Part shown: piece by piece, positions 54,301 through 64,000 of the stretch
How positions within the stretch are numbered: position 1 is the stretch's first letter
Layout: each line of letters begins with the position of its first letter
Assembly: GCA_030407085.1 (NCBI GenBank)
Contig: CM059582.1
Location: 69,645,501 to 69,709,500, forward strand
From: Trichopria drosophilae
Taxonomy: Eukaryota > Arthropoda > Insecta > Hymenoptera > Diapriidae
DNA: 64,000 nt
Direction of reading: 5' to 3'
Notes under the pieces: model-generated
What the model saw: the letters and a program-made list of their open reading frames with translations, nothing else
Databases searched by the model: none
What the model was told of the DNA's origin: nothing
Program-made: the position numbers and the translations under genes

Positions 54301-57150
54301 ACTTGTGCAGGAGATTCTTTATAAAGATCAAATTTTGCAAACTCTTTAAAAATACTGTTTGAAATAAGGAAAATAACGTTTTGAAACAATTGGCGACGGA
54401 ATCATTGTTTAAATAATACTTATTTATAACGATTTCTGGTAACTTGTGTAGGACATTCTTTCTAAAGATCAAATTTTGCCTACTCTTTAAAAATACTGTT
54501 TGCAATAAGAAAAATATGGTTTTGATACAATTAGCGACGGAACCATTCTTTAAATAATCATAATTTCTAACGATTTCTGGTAACTTGTGCAGGAGATTCT
54601 TTATAAAGATCAAATTTTGCATACTCTTTAAAAATACTGTTTGAAATAAGGAAAATATCGTTTTGAAACAATTAGCGATAGAATCATTGTTTTAATAATC
54701 ATTATTTAGAACGACTCCGGTAACATGCGTATAATTTGTACAGGAAATTTTTTATAAAGATCAAATTTTGCATACTCTTTAAAAATACTGTTTGAAATAA
54801 GGAAAATAACGTTTTGAAAAAATTCGCGACGGAATAATTGATTAAATAATAATTATTTATAACGATTTCTGGTAACTTGTTTAGGATATTCTTTCTAAAG
54901 GTCAATTTATTAAAACAGTTCAAAAATATTGTTTGAAATAAGGAAAATATGGTTTTGAAAAAATTTGCGACGGAATCATTATTTAAATAATCATTCTTTA
55001 TAACTATTGCTGTAAAATGCTCATAATTTGTGCAGGATATTCTTTATAAAGATCAAATTTTGCATACTCTTTAAAATTACTGTTTGAAATAAGGAAAATA
55101 TCGTTTTGAAACAATTAGCGATGGAATCATTGTTTAAATAATCATTCTTTATAACTATTTCTGATAAGTTTTGTAGGAAATTCTTTATAAAAATCAAATT
55201 TTGCATACTCTTTAAAAATACTGTTTGCAATAAGAAAAATATGGTGGTGAAACAATTGGCGACGGAACCATTGTTTAAATAATCATAATTTATAACGATT
55301 TCTGGTAACTTGTGTAGGAAATTCTTTATAAAGATCAAATTTTGCATACTCTTTAAAATTACTGTTTGAAATAAGGAAAATATCGTTTTGAAACAATTAG
55401 CGATGGAATCATTGTTTAAATAATCATTCTTTATAACTATTTCTGATAAGTTTTGTAGGAAATTCTTTATAAAAATCAAATTTTGCATACTCTTTAAAAA
55501 TACTGTTTGAAATTATTAGCGAGCGAATCAATGTTTAAATAATCATTCTTTATAACTATTTCTGATAAGTTGTGTAGGAAATTCTTTATAAAGTTCAAAT
55601 TTTGCATACTCTTTAAAAATACTGTTTGAAATAAGGAAAATAACGTTTTGAAACAGTTAGCGACGGAATCATTCATTAAATAATCATTATTTATAACGAT
55701 TTCTGGTAACTTGTGTAGGAAATTCTTTATAAAGATCAAATTTTGCATACTCTTTAAAAATACTGTTTGAAATAAGGAAAATAACGTTTTGAAACAATTC
55801 GCGACGGAATAATTGATTAAATAATAATTATTTATAACGATTTCTGGTAACTTGTTTAGGATATTCTTTCTAAAGTTCAATTTATGAAAACAGTTCAAAA
55901 ATACCGTTTCAAATAAGGAAAATATGGCTTTGCAAAATTTTGCGACGGAATCATTATTTAAATAATCATTCTTTATAACTATTGCTGTAACATGCGTATA
56001 ATTTGTACAGGAAATTCTTTATAAAGATCAAATTTTGCATACTCTTTAAAAATACTGTTTAAAATAAGGAAAATAACGTTTTGAAACAATTCGCGACGGA
56101 ATCATTGTTTAAATAATCATTATTTATAACGATTTCTGGTAACTTGTTTAGGAAATTCTTTATAAAGATCAAATTTTGCATACTCTTTAAAAATGCTGTA
56201 TGAAATAAGGAAAATATCGCATTGAAACAATTCGTGACGGAATCATTGATTAAATAATCATTATTTATAACGATTTCTGGTAACTTGTGCAGGATATTCT
56301 TTATAAAGATCAAATTTTGCATACTCTTTAAAATTACTGTTTGAAATAAGGAAAATATCGTTTTGAAACAATTAGCGATGGAATCATTGTTTAAATAATC
56401 ATTCTTTATAACTATTTCTGATAAGTTTTGTAGGAAATTCTTTATAAAAATCAAATTTTGCATACTCTTTAAAAATACTGTTTGCAATAAGAAAAATATG
56501 GTTTTGAAACAATTAGCGATGGAATCATTGTTTAAATAATAATTATTTATAACGATTTCTGGTAACTTATGCAGTAAATTCTTTACAAAGTTCAAATTTT
56601 GATGACTCTTTAAAAATGCTGTATGAAATAAGGAAAATATCGCATTGAAACAATTCGTGACGGAATCATTGATTAAATAATCATTATTTATAACGATTTC
56701 TTGTTTAGGAAATTCTTTATAAAGATCAAATTTTGCCTACTCTTTAAAAATACTGTTTGCAATAAGAAAAATATGGTTTTGAAACAATTAGCGACGGAAC
56801 CATTCTTTAAATAATCATAATTTCTAACGATTTCTGGTAACTTGTGCAGGAGATTCTTTATAAAGATCAAATTTTGCATACTCTTTAAAAATACTGTTTG
56901 AAATAAGGAAAATAACGTTTTGAAATTATTAGCGAACGAATCAATGTTTAAATAATCATTCTTTATAACTATTTCTGATAAGTTGTGTAGGAAATTCTTT
57001 ATAAAGTTCAAATTTTGCATACTCTTTAAAAATACTGTTTGAAATGAGCAAAATAACGTTTTGAAACAATTGGCGACGGAATCATTGTTTAAATAATACT
57101 TATTTATAACGATTTCTGGTAACTTGTGTAGGACATTCTTTCTAAAGTTT
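36308..57150 (-). repeat. Satellite domain 2 marked by the GTAGGACATTC variant
   Basis: The 20-base variant GTAGGACATTCTTTCTAAAG starts at 36308, 39616, 43582, 45568, 47441, 50151, 51017, 54448 and 57128, and I did not see it between 11 and 36 kb. Spacings include 1986, 1873 and 2710 bp, so the higher-order repeat is irregular. Companion variants such as AACAATTGGCGACGG and GAAATTATTAGCGA also cluster here. Confidence 0.65.
37180..37700 (-). repeat. Pocket of divergent monomers (junction between satellite domains)
   Basis: Monomers here carry TGTTTCCAATAAG, CATTTAGCAATGGAATC, ATATTGACTTCTG and CATTGTTGAAATAATC. These are uncommon in the flanking array and some recall the diverged left-edge block. 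The pocket lies near the change from domain 1 to domain 2 variants. Confidence 0.6.
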
Positions 57151-59929
57151 AATTTTTGAAAACACTTCAAAAATACTGTTTGAAATAAGGAAAATATCGT
57201 TTTGAAACAAGTAGCGATAGAATCATTGTTTTAATAATCATTATTTAGAACGACTCCGGTAACATGCGTATAATTTGTACAGGAAATTCTTTATAAAGAT
57301 CAAATTTTGCATACTCTTTAAAAATACTGTTTAAAATAAGGAAAATAACGTTTTGAAACAATTCGCGACGGAATCATTGTTTAAATAATCATTATTTATA
57401 ACGATTTCTGGTAACTTGTTTAGGAAATTCTTTCTAACGTTCAATTTATGAAAACAGTTCAAAAATATTGTTAGAAATAATGAAAATATGGTTTTGAAAA
57501 AATTTGCTAAGGAATCATTATTTAAATAATCATTCTTTATAACTATTGCTGTAAAATGCTCATAATTTGTGCAGGATATTCTTTATAAAGATCAAATTTT
57601 GCATACTCTTTAAAATTACTGTTTGAAATAAGGAAAATATCGTTTTGAAACAATTTGCGATGGAATCATTGTTTAAATAATCATTCTTTATAACTATTTC
57701 TGATAAGTTTTGTAGGAAATTCTTTATAAAGATCAAATTTTGCATACCCTTTAAAAATACTGTTTGCAATAAGAAAAATATGGTTTTGAAACAATTGGCG
57801 ACGGAACCATTGTTTAAATAATCATAATTTATAACGATTTCTGGTAACTTGTGTAGGAAATTCTTTATAAAGATCAAATTTTGCATACTCTTTAAAAATA
57901 CTGTTTGCAATAAGAAAAATATGGTTTTGAAACAATTGGCGACGAAACCATTGTTTAAATAATCATAATTTATAACGATTTCTGTAAAATTCTTTAAAGA
58001 TCAAATTTTGCATACTCTTTAAAAATACTGTTTGAAATCAGGAAAATATCGCATTGAAACAATTCGCGACGGAATTATTGATTAAATAATCATTATTTAT
58101 AACGATTTCTGGTAACTTGTGTAGGAAATTCTTTATAAAGATCAAATTTTGCATACTCTTTAAAAATACTGTTTGCAATAAGAAAAATATGATTTTGAAA
58201 CAATTAGCGGTGGAATCAATGTTTAAATAATAATTCTTTATAACTATTGCTGTAAAATGCTCATAATTTGTGCAGGATATTCTTTATAAAGATCAAATTT
58301 TGTATACTCTTTAAAAATACTGTTTGAAATAAGGATAATATCGTTTTGAAATAATTCGCGACGAAATCATTGTTTAAATAATCATTATTTATAACGATTT
58401 CTGATAACTTGTGTAGGAAATTCTTTATAAAGATCACATTTTGCATATTCTTTAAAAATACTGTTTGAAATAAGGAAAATATGGTTTTGAAAGAATTCGC
58501 GACTGAATCATTATTTAAATAATCATTCTTTATAACGATTTCTGATATCTTGTGCAGGAAATTCTTTATAAAGATCAAATTTTGCATACTCTTTAAAAAT
58601 ACTGTTTGAAATAAGGAAAATAACGTTTTGAAACAATTCGCGACGGAATAATTGTTTAAATAATAATTATTTATAACGATTTCTGGTAACTTGTGTAAGA
58701 AATTCTTTATAAAGATCAAATTTTGCATACTCTTTAAAAATACTGTTTGCAATAAGAAAAATATGGTTTTGAAACAATTGGCGACGGAACCATTGTTTAA
58801 ATAATCATAATTTATAACGATTTCTGGTAACTTGTGTAGGAAATTCTTTATAAAGATCAAATTTTGCATACTCTTTAAAAATACTGTTTGCAATAAGAAA
58901 AATATGGTTTTGAAACAATTGGCGACGAAACCATTGTTTAAATAATCATAATTTATAACGATTTCTGGTAACTTGTGTAGAAAATTCTTTATAAAGATCA
59001 AATTTTGCATACTCTTTAAAAATACTGTTTGAAATAAGGAAAATAACGTTTTGAAACAATTCGCGACGGAATAATTGTTTAAATAATAATTATTTATAAC
59101 GATTTCTGGTAACTTGTGTAAGAAATTCTTTATAAAGATCAAATTTTGCATACTCTTTAAAAATACTGATTGAAATAAGGAAAATATTGTTTTGAAACAA
59201 TGAGCGGTGGAATCATTGTTTAAATGATCATTATTTAGAACTAATGCTGTAAAATGCGTATAATTTGTACAGGAAATTCTTTATAAAGATCAAATTTTGC
59301 ATACTCTTTAAAAATACTGTTTGAAATAAGGAAAATAACGTTTTGAAACAATTCGCGACGGAATAATTGTTTAAATAATAATTATTTATAACGATTTCTG
59401 GTAACTTGTGTAAGAAATTCTTTATAAAGATCAAATTTTGCATACTCTTTAAAAATACTGTTTGCAATAAGAAAAATATGGTTTTGAAACAATTGGCGAC
59501 GGAACCATTGTTTAAATAATCATTCTTTATAACTATTTCTGTAAAACTTGTGCAGGATATTCTTTGTAAAGATCAAATTTTGCATACTTTTTAAAAATAC
59601 TGTTTGCAATAAGAAAAATATGGTTTTGAAACAATTAGCGACGGAACCATTGTTTAAATAATCATAATTTCGAACGATTTCTGGTAACTTGTGTAGGAAA
59701 TTCTTTATAAAGATCAAATTTTGCATACTCTTTAAAAATACTGTTTGAAATCAGGAAAATATCGCATTGAAACAATTCGCGACGGAATTATTGATTAAAT
59801 AATCATTATTTATAACGATTTCTGGTAACTTGTGTAGGAAATTCTTTATAAAGATCAAATTTTGCATACTCTTTAAAAATACTGTTTGCAATAAGAAAAA
59901 TATGATTTTGAAACAATTAGCGGAATCAT

Positions 59930-60620
59930 TGTTTAAATAATCATTTATAACGATTTCTGGTAACTTGGATTCTTTATAAAGATCCAATTTTTCATACTCT
60001 TTGAAAATACTGTTTGAAATAAGGAAAATATGGTTTTGAAACATTTAGCGACGGAATCATTGTTTAAATAATCATTCTTTATAACGATTTCTGATAACTT
60101 GTGTAGGAAATTCTTTCTAAAGTTCATATTTTGCATACTCTTTAAAAATACTGTTAGAAATAAGGAAAATATGGTTTTGAAACATTTAGCGAAGGAATCA
60201 TTGTTTAAATAATCATTATTTATAACGATTTCTGATATCTTGTGTAGGAAATTCTTTATAAAGATCAAATTTTGCATACTCTTTAAAATAAGGAAAATAT
60301 CGTTTTGAAATAATTCGCGACGTAATCATTGTTGAAATAATCATTATTTATAACGATTTCTGATAACTTGTGTAGGAAATTTTTTATAAAGTTAAAATTT
60401 TGCATACTCTTTAAAAATCCTGTTTGAAACAAGGAAAATATCGTTTTGAAATAATTCGCGACGTAATCATTGTTGAAATAATCATTATTTATAACGATTT
60501 CTGATAACTTGTGTAGGAAATTTTTTATAAAGTTCAAATTTTGCATATTCTTTAAAAATACTGTTTGAAATAAGGACAATATTGTTTTGAAACAATGAAC
60601 GACGGAATCATTGTTTAAAT
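59930..60620 (-). repeat. Second pocket of divergent and deleted monomers
   Basis: Two adjacent monomers carry CGTAATCATTGTTGAAATAA and AAATTTTTTATAAAGTT, as in the pocket near 37.55 kb. Short deletions occur at about 59920-59975 and 60283 (CTCTTTAAAATAAGG, a loss across the TACTGTTTGAA box). Older variants appear to have been moved or retained together. Confidence 0.6.
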
Positions 60621-63600
60621 AATCATTATTTATAATGATTTCTGGTAACTTGTACGGAAATTCTTTATAAAGATCAAATTTTGCATACTCTTTAAAAATA
60701 CTGTTTGAAATAAGGAAAATAACGTTTTGAAACAATTCGCGACGGAATCATTGTTTAAATAATCATTATTTATAACGATTTCTGGTAACTTGTTTAGGAA
60801 ATTCTTTATAAAGTTCAAATTTTTGCATACTCTTTAAAAATACTGTTTGAAATAAGGAAAATATGGTTTTGAAACAATTTGCGACGGAATCATTGTTTAA
60901 ATAATCATTATTTATAACGATTTCTGGTAACTTGTTTGCAGGATATTCTTTATAAAGATCAAATTTTGCATACTCTTTAAAATTACTGTTTGAAATAAGG
61001 AAAATATCGTTTTGAAACAATTGGCGACGGAACCATTGTTTAAATAATCATAATTTATAACGATTTCTGGTAACTTGTGTAGGAAATTCTTTATAAAGAT
61101 CAAATTTTGCATACTCTTTAAAAATACTGTTTGCAATAAGAAAAATATGGTTTTGAAACAATTGGCGACGGAACCATTGTTTAAATAATCATAATTTATA
61201 ACGATTTCTGGTAACTTGTGTAGGAAATTCTTTATAAAGATCAAATTTTGCATACTCTTTAAAAATACTGTTTGAAATAAGGAAAATAACGTTTTGAAAC
61301 AATTCGCGACGGAATAATTGTTTAAATAATAATTATTTATAACGATTTCTGGTAACTTGTGTAAGAAATTCTTTATAAAGATCAAATTTTGCATACTCTT
61401 TAAAAATACTGATTGAAATAAGGAAAATATTGTTTTGAAACAATTAGCGACGGAATCATTCTTTAAATAATCATTATTTATAACGATATCTGATAACTTG
61501 GGCAGAAAATTCTTTATATAGAGAAAATTTTGCATACTCTTTAAAAATACTGTTTGAAATAAGGAAAATATCGTTTTGAAACAATTCGCGACGGAATCAT
61601 TGTTTAAATAATCATTATTTATAACGATTTCTGATAACTTGTGCAGGAGATTCTTTATAAAGATCAAATTTTGTATACTCTTTAAAAATGCTGTATGAAA
61701 TAAGGAAAATATCGCATTGAAACAATTCGCGACGGAATCATTGATTAAATAATCATTATTTATAACGATTTCTGGTAACTTGTTTAGGAAATTCTTTATA
61801 AAGATCAAATTTTGCATACTCTTTAAAAATACTGTTTGAAATAAGGAAAATAACGTTTTGAAAAAATTCGCGACGGAATAATTGATTAAATAATAATTAT
61901 TTATAACGATTTCTGGTAACTTGTTTAGGATATTCTTTCTAAAGTTCAATTTATGAAAACAGTTCAAAAATATTGTTTGAAATAAGGAAAATATGGTTTT
62001 GAAAAAATTTGCGACGGAATCATTATTTAAATAATCATTCTTTATAACTATTGCTGTAAAATGCTCATAATTTGTGCAGGATATTCTTTATAAAGATCAA
62101 ATTTTGCATACTCTTTAAAAATACTGTTTGAAATAAGGAAAATAACGTTTTGAAACAATTCGCGACGGAATAATTGTTTAAATAATAATTATTTATAACG
62201 ATTTCTGGTAACTTGTTTAGGAAATTCTTTCTAAAGTTCAATTTATGAAAACAGTCCAAAAATACTGTATGAAATAAGGAAAATATGGTTTTGAAAAAAT
62301 TTGCAACGGAATCATTATTTAAATAATCATTCTTTATAACTATTGCTGTAAAATGCTCATAATTTGTGCAGGATATTCTTTATAAAGATCAAATTTTGCA
62401 TACTCTTTAAAAATACTGTTTGAAATAAGGAAAATATCGTTTTGAAACAATTAGCGATGGAATCATTGTTTAAATAATCATTCTTTATAACTATTTCTGA
62501 TAAGTTTTGTAGGAAATTCTTTATAAAGATCAAATTTTGCATACTCTTTAAAAATACTGTTTGCAATAAGAAAAATATGGGTTTGAAACAATTAGCGACG
62601 GAACCATTGTTTAAATAATCATAATTTATAACGATTTCTGGTAACTTGTGTAGGAAATTCTTTATAAAGATCAAATTTTGCATACTCTTTAAAAATACTG
62701 TTTGAAATAAGGAAAATTACGTTTTGAAACAATTCGCGACGGAATCATTGTTTAAATAATAATTATTTATAACGATTTCTGGTAACTTATGCAGTAAATT
62801 CTTTACAAAGTTCAAATTTTGATGACTCTTTAAAAATGCTGTATGAAATAAGGAAAATATCGCATTGAAACAATTCGCAACGGAATCATTGTTTAAATAA
62901 TCATTATTTAGAACGATTTCTGTAAAATGCTCTAATTTGTGCAGGAAATTCTTTATAAAGATCAAATTTTGCATACTCTTTAAAAATACTGTTTGAAATA
63001 AGGAAAATATGGTTTTGAAACAATTAGCGACGGAACCATTGTTTAAATAATCATAATTTAGAACGATTTCTGAAATAACTTGTGCAGGAAATTCTTTATA
63101 AAGATCAAATTTTGCATACTCTTTAAAAATACTGTTTGAAATAAGGAAAATAACGTTTTGAAACAATTAGCGAACGAATCATTGTTTAAATAATCATTAT
63201 TTATAACGATTTCTGGTAACTTGTGTAGGAAATTCTTTATAAAGTTCAAATTTTGCATACTCTTTAAAAATACTGTTTGAAATAAGGAAAATAACGTTTT
63301 GAAACAATTCTCGACGGAATAATTGATTAAATAATAATTATTTATAACGATTTCTAGTAACTTGTTTAGTATATTCTTTATAAAGATCAAATTTTGCATA
63401 CTCTTTAAAAATACTGTTTGATATAAGGAAAATAACGTTTTGAAACAATTCGCGACGGAATAATTGATTAAATAATAATTATTTATAACGATTTCTGGTA
63501 ACTTGTGCAGGAAATTCTTTATAAAGATCAAATTTTGCATACTCTTTAAAAATACTGTTTGAAATAAGGAAAATAACGTTTTGAAACAATTCGCGACGGA

Positions 63601-64000
63601 ATCATTGTTTAAATAATCATTATTTATAACGATTTCTGGTAACTTGTTTAGTAAATTCTTTATAAAGATCAAATTTTGCATACTCTTTAAAAATACTGTT
63701 TGAAATAAGGAAAATAACGTTTTGAAACAATTCGCGACGGAATAATTGATTAAATAATAATTATTTATAACGATTTCTGGTAACTTGTTTAGGATATTCT
63801 TTCTAAAGTTCAATTTATGAAAACAGTTTAAAAATACTGTTTGAAATAAGGAAAATATCGTTTTGAAACAATTAGCGATGGAATCATTGTTTAAATAATC
63901 ATTCTTTATAACTATTTCTGATAAGTTTTGTAGGAAATTCTTTATAAAAATCAAATTTTGCATACTCTTTAAAAATACTGTTTGCAATAAGAAAAATATG

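Larger units (their letters stand above)
11228..64000 (-). repeat. Main satellite array, 141-bp monomer family with higher-order blocks
   Basis: The array is uninterrupted tandem repeat to the end of the window, roughly 370 monomers. The common monomer is 141 bp. A 151-bp class carries GCTGTAAAATGC(T/G)(C/T)ATAAT in place of the GGTAACTTGTGTAGG box. A 126-bp class lacks 15 bp between GTTTAAA and ACGATTTC. Landmarks in order are GAATCATTGTTTAAATAATC, AACGATTTCTGGTAACTTG, AATTCTTTATAAAGATCAAA, CATACTCTTTAAAAATACTG, AATAAGGAAAATATCG and TTTTGAAACAATTCGCGACG. Blocks of several monomers recur nearly identically. The 141- and 126-bp classes keep one minus-strand frame open, giving artefactual ORFs; the 151-bp class breaks it. 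The array continues beyond the window. Centromeric or pericentromeric location is plausible but not shown. Confidence 0.97.

Noticed and set aside
11228..64000. CRISPR-like repeat array
   Set aside because: The repeats are directly tandem and the whole monomer is conserved, with no unique spacers. The context is eukaryotic.
11228..64000. CENP-B box within the satellite monomer
   Set aside because: TTCGCGACGGAAT was compared with the box core on both strands and does not fit the required positions.

Overview
The window is AT-rich, gene-poor eukaryotic DNA. It is probably from an insect. The evidence is a decayed Ty3/gypsy pol fragment with an insect-type RNase H/integrase linker, tRNA-derived (Pol III-type) fragments, foldback/MITE-like elements and a very long satellite array. 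Hymenoptera is possible but cannot be shown from the sequence. No intact protein-coding gene is recognisable, and nothing looks bacterial.

Layout. (1) 33-3118: a long foldback element. Its two 907-bp outer arms are essentially perfect reverse complements, and its centre is rearranged. (2) 3135-3547: three short, phase-compatible, exon-like ORFs with plausible splice sites, possibly the start or a relic of a small gene. (3) 3548-5080: AT-rich unique sequence holding a diverged 60-bp duplication and a GC-richer islet. (4) 5080-6062: a frameshifted gypsy relic covering the RNase H-integrase linker and the start of integrase, joined directly to a tRNA-like 3' half (6062-6105). (5) 6110-7568: unassigned unique sequence.

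(6) 7569-9104 and 11228-64000: one satellite family. The monomer is mainly 141 bp, with 126- and 151-bp variants. It fills about 54 kb of the window and runs off the right edge. A 2.1-kb nest (9105-11227) interrupts it and contains GC-rich mini-repeats with a strong hairpin, a tRNA-like sequence on the minus strand, a short direct repeat, a second foldback element (9954-10802) and a tRNA-like sequence on the plus strand.

The satellite is itself organised. The left edge (7.6-9.1 kb) is diverged. From 11.2 to about 36 kb, blocks of 1.4-1.7 kb recur almost unchanged at irregular spacing. From about 36 to 64 kb a different set of monomer variants dominates. Pockets of edge-like monomers occur near 37.2-37.7 and 60.0-60.6 kb. 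The many long minus-strand ORFs (up to 390 codons) follow from a monomer of exactly 47 codons with no stop in one frame, and are not annotated as genes. The most noteworthy points are the satellite's higher-order organisation, the perfect-arm foldback element with one-sided rearrangement, and the GC-rich hairpin island inside AT-rich satellite.
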